A DNA stretch of 64,000 nt, from assembly GCA_902578495.1 (NCBI GenBank), contig CACHCY010000002.1, positions 130,320 through 194,319 of the forward strand. The letters are read 5' to 3'. Below, in pieces: positions 16,989-26,700 of the stretch. The notes beneath the pieces were generated by a model. It was not told the DNA's origin, ran no database searches, and saw nothing but the letters and a program-made list of their open reading frames with translations. Source of the DNA: an uncultured SAR86 cluster bacterium (GTDB lineage Bacteria > Pseudomonadota > Gammaproteobacteria > Magnimaribacterales > AG-339-G14). Within the stretch, counting starts at the first letter, position 1. The number at the start of each line of letters is the position of its first letter. The position numbers and the translations under genes are program-made.

Positions 16989-19900
16989 TAATAGAAAGAT
17001 TATGAGCAAGAAAGTTTTACATTTTCTTGTGCCCTCTAAACCATCAACCATACTGTTTAGTGCGTTACTTTTAATCACAGGAGTAATCGGAGCGCAAGAA
17101 CGAATCGGAGTCGCTGCCGCAGTCGACACCACCACCACTGATTTAACTCTGGAGCAAGAGCGTAGGCTCGTGGATGAAGGTTACAAAATCATCCAAAATC
17201 ATACGATTGAAACCGACGAGAACGGAAAAGCGCAAATGCTGCTGATCGACGGGACGGCTTTTACCGTTGGACCTAATTCTTCGGTTACCCTTGATTCCTT
17301 TATCTATAACCCAGAAACCGCCGAAGGTTCACTGACCGTCACCAGTAAAGGCTTAATGCGTTTAGTCGGCGGTAAAGTCACCAAAAGTAATCCGGCCATC
17401 ATCAGAACCAACGCAGCGACCGTGGGTATCAGAGGGGGTATTGTCTTTGTCGATAGTGAAGGCGATACGACCGAAGCTTCTTTTATTTACGGTGATGAGA
17501 TGAGCGTCACACCCAATTTGAATCAAGACGGCACATACGTACTAACTCGTAACGGCTTTATCGTTGTAGTCGACGATCCGTTGGAAGACGTAGAAGACGT
17601 GTCACTTTTAACCGCAGATCAGTTACTTTCTATGCAACAAAGCCTTCAAGGCTCACCTGAAGAAGAGGAAGAGGAGTCAGAGGAAGAATCCAGCGAAGAA
17701 GGAGAATCAGAGGAAGAAGAGTCTGAGGAAGAAGAATCCGAAGAAGAAGAGTCTGAGGAAGAAGAGTCTGAGGAAGAAGAGTCTGAGGAAGAAGAATCAG
17801 AGGAAGAAGAGTCAGAAGAAGAATCAGAGGAAGAATCTGAAGAGGAATCCAGCGAAGAAGAATCAGAGGAAGAATCCAGCGAAGAAGAGTCAAGCGAAGA
17901 AGAATCAAGCGAAGATTCAAACGAAGAAGAAAGTTCTGAGGACTCAGATTCAGAATCTGAATCTGAAGATTCAGGCAGCGAGGAGTCTGAGAGCAGTGAT
18001 GATGCTGGGACTGAAGACGATTCTTCAGACAGCTCAAGTGAGGAAGGGTCTGACGCAGGCTCAGATTCGGAAACTACAGAAAGTGAAAGCGAAAGTGAAG
18101 TTGGCTCAGATACCGGATCATCAGATGAAGCTGGAACAACTGAAACTGAAGCTGGCGGCAGCGAGGCCGATGCCAGTCCTGACACCGATGCCTTGGATGC
18201 CGGACCGGATACTGATAGCGAACCAGAAATAGACGAGAGTGCTTTAGACTCAAGCGGTATATCCGATAACTCCTCAGCAGTTGCCCCGGATCAATTAACC
18301 ACTGCAACAGACATCGATACAGGAACAGAGATTGAAGTAGCCGCTGAAACTGAAACCGAGACACAAGAAGAGACGGAAGTAGTCGAAGACGTTACCGAAG
18401 TTGCACAAGAAACTGCTGCCGATGAATCGGTCGGTGCGCCAGAGGTCGATGTTGTCGCCACTACCTCAGTTACAGAAAACGAAAGCAACACCACCGTTGC
18501 TACGCTATCGATCACCAATCCGGGAGAAAATGAAATTAACTTTGAGATAACCGGAGAAGACAGCGACAAGGTCGTCTTTGATCCAGAGACAAATTCCATT
18601 CAGCTTATCGATGGTTTGGATCATGAAACCAATGATACTTTAGACATTACTTTGGTGGTTACCGATGATCTAGGGAACATTCAAATCAACGATTTAACGA
18701 TTGAGGTAGACGACGTCAACGAAGCGCCGAGCATGCTTTCGATGACGCATAACAATTTAATCTCAGTTAATGCATCGATAAACGACGTTCAAGCCAACGG
18801 CTCTAACATCAGTGAGACCACCGAAATAGGTGCCGTGGTTGCTGACATTACGGTTGCTGATCCAGACGGCGACACCGTGCAATACACTTTAGCCGGTACG
18901 GGCAGCGATAACTTCGCTATTTCAAATTCCGGTGAAATTACTCTGACTTCAGAGCTGAATTTTGAATCTCAAAGCCAATTCACCATTCAAGTGGTCAGCT
19001 CGGACGGGATCAATGAGATTGTCCAAGACGTCGTTATCTATGTGGTTAATGATAACGAAGCCCCGAGCGTAACCCTTGATAATTTTCAGGTGGCTGAAAA
19101 CGCTGCTGCAGGAACAGTGCTTGCTACGGCAACCGGCCTTGATCCTGAAGGTGTGGACGTCACTTATTCGATCGCGGGGACAGGCAGTGAAAACTTTCAA
19201 ATCGACAGCAACGGAAACATTACATTAGTAGATTCTTTGGACTATGAAACAACAGAAAGTTACGAGTTAACTATATTTGCCAGCGACGGTTTGTTTACGG
19301 TTCCGAAAGTGGTCACTGTTTCCATCACTGACAGCAACGAGGCACCGTCAGTTACCTCATCAGTTGCTTTTAATTCATTTCTAGAGAACACCGCTGTGGG
19401 AACCACCATTGCTACTTCCACCGGCTCCGATCCTGAAGACGATACAATTACTTACTCGCTCTCGGGTACCGGGAGCGATAAATTCAGTGTGGACGCCGAC
19501 GGTAAGGTTACCCTAGCCAGTGCTTTGGACTACGAGACGGCTACCTCTTATTCAATTAATTTAAACGCAAGCGACGGTACTAGCACCACCACAAAAGTCC
19601 TTACCATTAACGTCGGTAACGTGGCTGAATTGGTGTATTCCGGAAGTTTAGCGGCAAGCTCTCAAAACGAAACCATCTCTACCGGTTCGGTTATCTTAAG
19701 TTCAAGCACCAGCGGTGAGGAAGGCACCGTCACGTATTCCATTTCTGATCCGGATAATAAATTTGCTATTAACTCTTCCACTGGAGAAGTGACCCTGGCT
19801 AATGCGCTCGATCACGAGACGAAAACCTCGCACTCGTTTACCGTTACCGCCAGCGACGGCAGCAACAGCGAGTCGCAAACTTTTACCTTACAAATTAATG

Positions 19901-22900
19901 ATGTTGATTTATCTATTGCTGCAAGCCTAGCCAGCGCGGCACAAACCGAAGGCATAGCTACAGGAACAACGATTGTTGCAGCTCCCACAGCAAGCGGCGC
20001 AGAAGGCACGATCACTTACTCCATAACCGATGCCGATAACAAATTTACGGTCAATTCATCCACCGGAGCGGTAACTTTAGCCAATGCTTTAGACTACGAG
20101 ACCAAGACCTCGCATACCTTTACCTTAACAGCGAGTGACGGCAGCACTACAACCTCACAGACTTTTACTCTAAACGTTACCGATATTGATTTAGCGAATT
20201 TAGTTACGGCCCTAGCAAGTGCAACGTTAGACGAAAGTTCCAGCGTCGGTGCCTCTGTCGCCACAGTGAGCAGCCTCGAGAACGACACCGGCAGTGCGGC
20301 AACTTACAGCATAACCGCTGGAAACAGTGCGGGTAAATTTAGCGTGAACTCCAGCACCGGGGCCATTACCACGGCGGCTGCGGTCGATTTCAAAGATGCT
20401 AAATCATACACGTTAACGTTAACCGCATCGGCCGGCGGCGACACGACGTCATCCACCGTTGTTATCCCCATTCAGAATGAAGAAGATTATCTATCGGCTT
20501 CGGTACGATTTTCGCAGGCGTATCATTCGGTCACACAAACTGGTTTTTCAGCAACGGCAACCAGAGGGCCGTCCGGTTCCTCCATGTCTAATTACGTGCT
20601 CGAGGGCGCGACCAACGACGCCACTCAAAATTACTTAATTTGTGGAAGCAATTGTGGCGCAGCAAGTTCTTCGGACAATTACACACAAGCAGTGTCTCAA
20701 GAAGGAAACAATCTTGTCGACATCCAATATTATTTTCCTCTTTCCACAAGCAGTGGAGCTCGAGGGAATACTTTTGACGGCACAGTTACTGCGAAAATCG
20801 CCGACACAGCAGACTCTTCTAACAAAATTGACTTCGCGACGTCAGAGATTCTCTACGGGGGTCGCGATACACTCAACGCAGACTTTTGGTTTATGCACTT
20901 AGATAAGGATGAAACCTCTTTATCGATAGCCGGTTCCATCGATATGTTATTGATGCAAAGTTATCCTCATGGCCAATACGTCACAAATTTACAAAATAGA
21001 GCTGCTGCTAAAGGGATTAACGTTACCACAAGCAGGATCCCCTGGTCTGGAGGCCAAAATGCTTGGCCTACATCTACCAGCCCGATGGCAGCTTATTACG
21101 ATACCCTTTCTGATTTTGAAATCATTTGGGATCAACGAGCTACTCGATTCCAAAGCGGTAATGACACGAACAGAAGACCGATTTGGGAAGGCGAACAAGC
21201 TCGGATTGAAGCATGGGCAGCTGACCCCGGCAGTCTGAGCTATGTTTTTATGGTTGAGCGTTGCTGTGGAAAGGAATATGCAAAAACTTATTTCACGGAC
21301 TTAATTAGTAACCTTGGAGGTTCAATTACCATGAACTCAACCATCGATAGAGCCGGTGGTTCTAATAGTTCGCTAACTCTGCCAAGCTTTTTTGATGGCA
21401 TTAAAAATCATGATGTTACCGATAGTGGTCCAGGTTACGGAACTAACTCCTGCACCGGCTGTACTTTGCTGTATCCACGTAATGACAGTTCTTTTGCTGC
21501 CGCCTATTTTCGCAGTCAAGATTTAGAAAGCGGCACCAACGCAGATATCTTTCTTTACACCGATGTATACGTTGCGTCTCAAAGTGGTAACAATACGCTG
21601 CTTGATTGGTTCTTCGATGCCATGATCAACAAGCACGGTGCGAATCAAATTTTTCAATCCTTCCAAGATCAATTTATTTTTGTCGGTGAACCTTTCACTG
21701 AGGTCAGAGGAAATAATACTTGGGCAAGTTTTGTATCTTCGTTGAGCAATGGCTCAAAAAAAGTCATGGCGGGAGCGATAATCCCAGTAAGAAATTTCAC
21801 AGGCGGCACGGAATACTTCTACCCTAACTTTATTCCTTCAAACGCCTGGGCAGATAGCTTTGGGGATGTCGGTCTTACCTACGATAGTCAATTAGGGGAC
21901 AACCCTGGAGCAACCGATGCAGATTGGCTATGGGTTAAAGTTGCTCAAGGGAGCGCAAGTGGCCTTGCTTACATGGGAATACAAAGTTGTCGTTTTGATT
22001 CAAATTGCACTGGCGCTTACAGTAACGAAGTACCCGAAGGTCAATCTTTGTTCTGGCAGGTTTATTCCAAGACCGATAGTTCGACGCTATCTCCTGGTGT
22101 TGGAATTTGGGCGCAAATTTCTTTTAAAGATTCCTACGACGGTGCTTCCGGTAGCACCACCAGGGACGATCAACAAAGCTTGTTCAGTGTCCTTATTGCT
22201 GATTACGATTACAGAAAAAACGATACCGATCGTTATTCTGCTGGTGATACAAACTACGGCCTTGACGGTTATCATTATTGGTCGTACCAAGATCCAACCA
22301 ATGCCGACGATAATTCCAAAGCACTGCTCTACGGCACCTCGCCGGTGGAATGCGTTACCACGCGTGAATCAGGTTGCTGGTACTCAAAAGCTTCAGGCGA
22401 AAGACCGCTTGCTAGTCTGTTAACGCCCTCAGACCCCTACAACAGCGAGGACATGAAGCTGAGTGTGTTTTACGATGCAAACTCTGGAGCTTTTAATCAG
22501 GGAACCTTTGCTCAAGCAAGTTTTACGCAAACTGTTCAAGATAGATCAGACGGAAGTAATTTTACTTGGCAAAGGACTGGAGTAGACATAAGCGCTTTTC
22601 GAACAAGCGCAGAGGCTGGATACCTCTCCAGCGCTTCGACTCATAACGGTTTCTTCGGTGGGATTCTAGAATTCCACGATAGCGGCAAAAGTCAATTAGC
22701 TCGAATTCATTCGACTAGCACGCTAGCTACAATTCTCTTTGATGATACGAACGACTTAGTGCAAACGGTGGCACCGCTAACGATAGCTTCTGCGCCTGCC
22801 AATAATTACACAGCAACTTGGTCGACCGTTGATACGGGGGCTGTGACTTTAAAATACGGAGATGCCAATAACTCCGAAGCAAAATCTGCTTACATATCTA

Positions 22901-23634
22901 AAGAAGTTTTTGGGGCCGAGATTCAAGACGACGGTTCGCAAATTGACGGTTCGTCAGGCGGTACCGGTAATTTAGCTGGCGCCATGGTTTCTTATAACAC
23001 CTTAGAAGAGGGTGACTCAGATTTATTCCACTCTGGGGGCAACGATCCTATGCCAGATACGAGCTACTCAACGTGGGGTTTTTGGGCGATGAGCTCGGTG
23101 GATATTTCTCCTAATTCAGGTACCCAAAATGCTTCGGTGCACTTGGGTTCTTGGGTAGCGGGTGATGTGGTCGATCAAAGCGATATTCCAACTTCCGGTT
23201 CTGCATCGATGAGCGGGGCAGCGGTGATGAAAGTCGCATCGCGATACAATCAATCGGGATCTAATTACGATGTCCATAAATACACCACCACAGCGGATGT
23301 CGCAGCTACTTTCAATTGGGGTGTGGGTAGTTATTCAGGACAATTTGACTTCACTAATTTTGACGATAAAAATGCCATCGTTGCCAACGCAGGCTTTACC
23401 TCGTTTTCAATCAATATCTCCGGTTCGGGATCCACTTATGCCGGCTCGTTAGCCGATACCAACAACGGTTGGACGCGCGAGGCAGTTATTGCCGGAGCGC
23501 TCTACGGAGCTAGCGGTTCGGCTCCGGATGAAAGCGGCGGACGCTTGGGCGTAAGCTTGAGCAAATCCGGCGCTTTAGGAACAGCCGGCGCTAATGACTT
23601 CTATATGGCAGAAGGCATATATTTGATTGATTAA
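16975..23634 (+). CDS. Giant exported FecR / cadherin-repeat protein, paralogue 1
   Basis: The product has about 2219 residues. The domain order is: signal peptide (about 1-40, ending TGVIGA-Q); FecR-type domain (about 88-180, AFTVGPNSSVTLDSF to AATVGIRGG); Glu/Ser/Asp-rich tract (about 227-415); seven cadherin-like repeats of about 95 residues (about 492-1171, with VNDNEAPS-type linkers and LDYET strands); then a unique region of about 1050 residues. The last 250 residues have Gly/Ser/aromatic beta-strand texture (GSYSGQFDFTNF, GWTREAVIAGALYG, ESGGRLGV) reminiscent of TbpB-type barrels; that link is an inference. ATG 16975 has a G-run 6 bases upstream; ATG 17002 is the alternative start. It is probably a surface or extracellular adhesin or binding protein. 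The export route is unknown. Confidence 0.85.
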   Translation: MTKCHNRKIMSKKVLHFLVPSKPSTILFSALLLITGVIGAQERIGVAAAVDTTTTDLTLEQERRLVDEGYKIIQNHTIETDENGKAQMLLIDGTAFTVGPNSSVTLDSFIYNPETAEGSLTVTSKGLMRLVGGKVTKSNPAIIRTNAATVGIRGGIVFVDSEGDTTEASFIYGDEMSVTPNLNQDGTYVLTRNGFIVVVDDPLEDVEDVSLLTADQLLSMQQSLQGSPEEEEEESEEESSEEGESEEEESEEEESEEEESEEEESEEEESEEEESEEEESEEESEEESEEESSEEESEEESSEEESSEEESSEDSNEEESSEDSDSESESEDSGSEESESSDDAGTEDDSSDSSSEEGSDAGSDSETTESESESEVGSDTGSSDEAGTTETEAGGSEADASPDTDALDAGPDTDSEPEIDESALDSSGISDNSSAVAPDQLTTATDIDTGTEIEVAAETETETQEETEVVEDVTEVAQETAADESVGAPEVDVVATTSVTENESNTTVATLSITNPGENEINFEITGEDSDKVVFDPETNSIQLIDGLDHETNDTLDITLVVTDDLGNIQINDLTIEVDDVNEAPSMLSMTHNNLISVNASINDVQANGSNISETTEIGAVVADITVADPDGDTVQYTLAGTGSDNFAISNSGEITLTSELNFESQSQFTIQVVSSDGINEIVQDVVIYVVNDNEAPSVTLDNFQVAENAAAGTVLATATGLDPEGVDVTYSIAGTGSENFQIDSNGNITLVDSLDYETTESYELTIFASDGLFTVPKVVTVSITDSNEAPSVTSSVAFNSFLENTAVGTTIATSTGSDPEDDTITYSLSGTGSDKFSVDADGKVTLASALDYETATSYSINLNASDGTSTTTKVLTINVGNVAELVYSGSLAASSQNETISTGSVILSSSTSGEEGTVTYSISDPDNKFAINSSTGEVTLANALDHETKTSHSFTVTASDGSNSESQTFTLQINDVDLSIAASLASAAQTEGIATGTTIVAAPTASGAEGTITYSITDADNKFTVNSSTGAVTLANALDYETKTSHTFTLTASDGSTTTSQTFTLNVTDIDLANLVTALASATLDESSSVGASVATVSSLENDTGSAATYSITAGNSAGKFSVNSSTGAITTAAAVDFKDAKSYTLTLTASAGGDTTSSTVVIPIQNEEDYLSASVRFSQAYHSVTQTGFSATATRGPSGSSMSNYVLEGATNDATQNYLICGSNCGAASSSDNYTQAVSQEGNNLVDIQYYFPLSTSSGARGNTFDGTVTAKIADTADSSNKIDFATSEILYGGRDTLNADFWFMHLDKDETSLSIAGSIDMLLMQSYPHGQYVTNLQNRAAAKGINVTTSRIPWSGGQNAWPTSTSPMAAYYDTLSDFEIIWDQRATRFQSGNDTNRRPIWEGEQARIEAWAADPGSLSYVFMVERCCGKEYAKTYFTDLISNLGGSITMNSTIDRAGGSNSSLTLPSFFDGIKNHDVTDSGPGYGTNSCTGCTLLYPRNDSSFAAAYFRSQDLESGTNADIFLYTDVYVASQSGNNTLLDWFFDAMINKHGANQIFQSFQDQFIFVGEPFTEVRGNNTWASFVSSLSNGSKKVMAGAIIPVRNFTGGTEYFYPNFIPSNAWADSFGDVGLTYDSQLGDNPGATDADWLWVKVAQGSASGLAYMGIQSCRFDSNCTGAYSNEVPEGQSLFWQVYSKTDSSTLSPGVGIWAQISFKDSYDGASGSTTRDDQQSLFSVLIADYDYRKNDTDRYSAGDTNYGLDGYHYWSYQDPTNADDNSKALLYGTSPVECVTTRESGCWYSKASGERPLASLLTPSDPYNSEDMKLSVFYDANSGAFNQGTFAQASFTQTVQDRSDGSNFTWQRTGVDISAFRTSAEAGYLSSASTHNGFFGGILEFHDSGKSQLARIHSTSTLATILFDDTNDLVQTVAPLTIASAPANNYTATWSTVDTGAVTLKYGDANNSEAKSAYISKEVFGAEIQDDGSQIDGSSGGTGNLAGAMVSYNTLEEGDSDLFHSGGNDPMPDTSYSTWGFWAMSSVDISPNSGTQNASVHLGSWVAGDVVDQSDIPTSGSASMSGAAVMKVASRYNQSGSNYDVHKYTTTADVAATFNWGVGSYSGQFDFTNFDDKNAIVANAGFTSFSINISGSGSTYAGSLADTNNGWTREAVIAGALYGASGSAPDESGGRLGVSLSKSGALGTAGANDFYMAEGIYLID
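17662..17960 (+). repeat. Glu/Ser-coding tandem repeat in giant gene 1
   Basis: Near-identical 15-base units of the form GAGGAAGAAGAGTCT (coding EEEES) are repeated head to tail, grading into shorter EES units. The repeat is in frame, so unit gain or loss changes only linker length. The tract is clearly shorter and less regular in the paralogue (about 24391-24620). It is expected to be a disordered, strongly acidic spacer. Confidence 0.8.
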
Positions 23635-23715
23635 TTAAAAAAATCAAAGAAAATACTCTATCCAACCTAATAAAACCTTGCAAATAAGGGAAAAAATGGA
23701 TTTTTGGGTTGAAAT
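23627..23715 (+). repeat. Leader region duplicated with the giant genes, copy 2
   Basis: This stretch begins with the same TTGATTAATTAAAAAAAT string as at 16885, overlapping the stop of giant gene 1, and ends at the ATG of giant gene 2. Its length differs by one base from copy 1. Internal sequence is partly conserved near the 3' end (AAGGGAAAA and a G-run before the ATG). No terminator hairpin is visible between the two giant genes, so read-through is possible. Confidence 0.5.
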
Positions 23716-23729
23716 ATGACAAAATGTCA
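23716..23729 (+). promoter_or_regulatory. Palindrome starting within the first ATG of giant gene 2
   Basis: TGACAAAATGTCA (23717-23729) is identical to the element at 16976-16988 and occupies the same place relative to the two possible start codons. Here the outermost pair is lost (following base G instead of T), leaving the 5-bp arms. Conservation between copies suggests function, although recent duplication could also explain it. Confidence 0.4.
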
Positions 23730-26700
23730 GAATAAAAAGATTATGAGCAAGAAAGTTTTACATTTTCTTGCGCCACCTAAACCATCAACCATACTGTTTA
23801 GTGCGTTACTTTTTATAACAGGAGTAATTCAAGCGCAAGAACGAATTGGAGTCGCCGCAGCGGTAGACACCACCACCACTGATTTAACTTTGGAACAAGA
23901 ACGTAAACTTGTCGACGAAGGTTACAAAATCATCCAAAACCATACGATTGAAACCGACGAGAACGGAAAGGCGCAGATGCTTCTGGTTGATGGAACTGCG
24001 TTTACCGTTGGACCAAACTCGTCGGTCACTCTAGATTCCTTTATTTATAATCCGGAAACCGCTGAGGGTTCCCTGACGGTTACCAGTAAAGGTTTGATGC
24101 GTTTAGTCGGTGGAAAGGTCACCAAAAATAACCCTGCGATTATTCGAACCAACGCAGCCACCGTCGGTATCAGGGGTGGAATTGTCTTTGTCGATAGCGA
24201 AGGTGAGACCACCGAAGCTTCGTTCATTTACGGCGATGAGATGACGGTCACGCCTGCTTTAAATCAAGACGGCACTTACGTGCTAACCCGAAACGGATTT
24301 GTCGTTGTGGTTGATGATCCGTTAGAAGACGTTGAAGACGTTTCATTGTTGACTGCTGATCAACTGTTAGCAATGCAGGAGAGTTTGCAAGGATCGCCAG
24401 AAGAAGAGGACGAAGAAACAGAAGAAGAAACCAGTGAAGAAAGCGAATCGGAAGAATCCGAAGAAGAAGAATCCGAAGAAGAAAGCAGCGAGGAAGAATC
24501 CGAAGAAGAAGGTGAGTCTGAAGACGAAAGCAGCGAGGAAGAATCGGAATCGGAAGATGAGTCTGAGTCTGAATCTGAAGAAAGCGAGGAAAGTTCAGAA
24601 GAATCATCAGATGAGTCTGAAAGTTCTGATTCCGAAGCAGATGAAAATTCTGGAAGTGAGGACGGTTCATCAGAAGAATCCACTGACAGCGATAACGAAA
24701 CCGAAGCACAAGAAACCGATAACGCAACAGATTCGGATACCAATCAAGACGGCGTTGAGACCGACGGCGATACCGATAATGAACCAGAAATCGATGAAAG
24801 TGCATTGGACTCAAGCGGTATTTCCGATAATTCATCCGACGTCGAACCCGATCAATTATCTACTGCGACTGATATCGATACTGGATCGGATATTGACGTT
24901 GCCGCTGAAACCGAAACTGAGTCCGCAGAAGAAACCGAGGCAGTTGAGGACGTGAGTGAGGTGGCACAAGAAACAGTGCAAGACACCGCTCAACAAGAAG
25001 ATACTGCTGAGGCTGCTGAGGGCACACCGCTTGCCAGCGCGTTGGCAGGGGAGACAACCGATTCCTTGTCAGCCGATATTACTATAACGCCGTCGTTAGC
25101 AGAGAACGCTTCAAACGTTTCGATAGGAACCATTGACTTGGAAGCCACTGAAGATAGTCAAGTTACCGTAGAGATTACCGGCGCAGACAGCGATAAAGTG
25201 GTCTATAACCCCGAGACTCAAGAAATCATTCTTATATCAGGGTTAGATTTTGAAGACGATTCAACTTTGGATATTACTGTTTCAATCAGCGATGAATTAG
25301 GGAACAATCAAACAGACAATTTTACAATCGCGGTCACCAATCAAAACGACGCTCCAAGTTTGGTGGCTGTGGAGAATAATAATTTACTGTCTGTTAATGC
25401 ATCTCTAGATGACATTCAAACCAACGGATCAAACATTAGCGAGACCACTGAGATTGGTACTGTAGTTGCTTCGGTTACGGTTGCTGACCAAGATGGAGAT
25501 GCTCTGCAATACAGCCTTTCTGGTGCTGGCAGTGATAACTTTGCTATCTCATCTACCGGTGAGATAACCCTAGCATCATCCCTCAATTTCGAATCGCAAA
25601 CACAATACACCATAGAGGTAACATCCACCGACGGTCTTGTTTCCATGACCGAAGAGATAACTATTTACGTGGTCAACGATAACGAGGCACCGTCTTTAGC
25701 AGTCCAAGATTTCAGTATCAGTGAAGCATCTTCCTTAAATTCAGTCGTTGCAACAGCCGTGGGTAACGATCCAGAAAACACTACGATTTCCTACTCGTTG
25801 TCCGGCGGCGGCGATAAATTCACTATCGATAATAACGGACAAATTACCCTTACCGATAATTTGGATTATGAGAGTAATGCTACCTATGAACTTACAGTCT
25901 TTGCCAGCGATGGTTTTTTCTCGGTACCAAAAATTATTACAGTTACGATTACCGATGCTAACGATGCTCCATCGTTATCTTCATCGGTTGCCTTTAACTC
26001 GTTTCTTGAGAATACAGCGGTTGGTTCAACCATCGCAACTTCAACTTTTTCGGATCCCGAAAGCGATACACTTTCTTTTTCATTATCTGGCACCGGCAGC
26101 GATAAATTTTCTGTCGATGCCGATGGAAAGGTAACTTTGGCAAGCGCTTTAGATTACGAGTCTGCAACCAGTTATACCATTGCATTGGAAGCAACCGATG
26201 GGGTTAATACTATTACCAAATCTCTATTAATAAACATTGGCGACGTTACAGAATTAAGTTACACAGGATCACTGGCAGCAAACTCGCAAATAGAAAGTAT
26301 TAATACCGGAACAGTTATCCTTACTTCGTCTGTTTCCAATGGCCAAGGGTCTTTAACTTACTCCATCAGCGATCCAGATAACAAATTTGCCATTAATTCT
26401 TCTACCGGTGAAGTTACTCTAGATAACGCTTTAGATTTTGAAACAAAAACTTCGCACTCTTTCACGGTTTCGGTGACCGACGGCAGTACCACGTTATCTG
26501 AAACCTTCAGCGTATCGGTGAGCGATATCGATTTAAGTTACTCGGGAAGTTTGGCTTCAAGCTCACAATCAGAAAATATCTCTTCCGGTACCTTAATTTT
26601 GAATTCAAGCGCATCCAACGCCGAAGGCACAGTCACTTATTCGATAACCGATGCTGACAATAAATTTGCAATCAACTCATCTACCGGACAAGTCACTTTG

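Noticed and set aside
17662-17960. CRISPR-like array
   Set aside because: The units are 15 bases, contiguous and coding; there are no unique spacers and no cas genes.
17646-18185. Long minus-strand open frame rich in Ser/Asp opposite the Glu/Ser tract
   Set aside because: It is the antisense of the GAA/GAG/TCT repeats; the low-complexity bases prevent stop codons. No ribosome binding site or independent evidence.
24248-24835. Antisense and alternative-frame open frames over giant gene 2
   Set aside because: Arginine/leucine-rich and lysine-rich low-complexity translations are by-products of the acidic tract, not genes.
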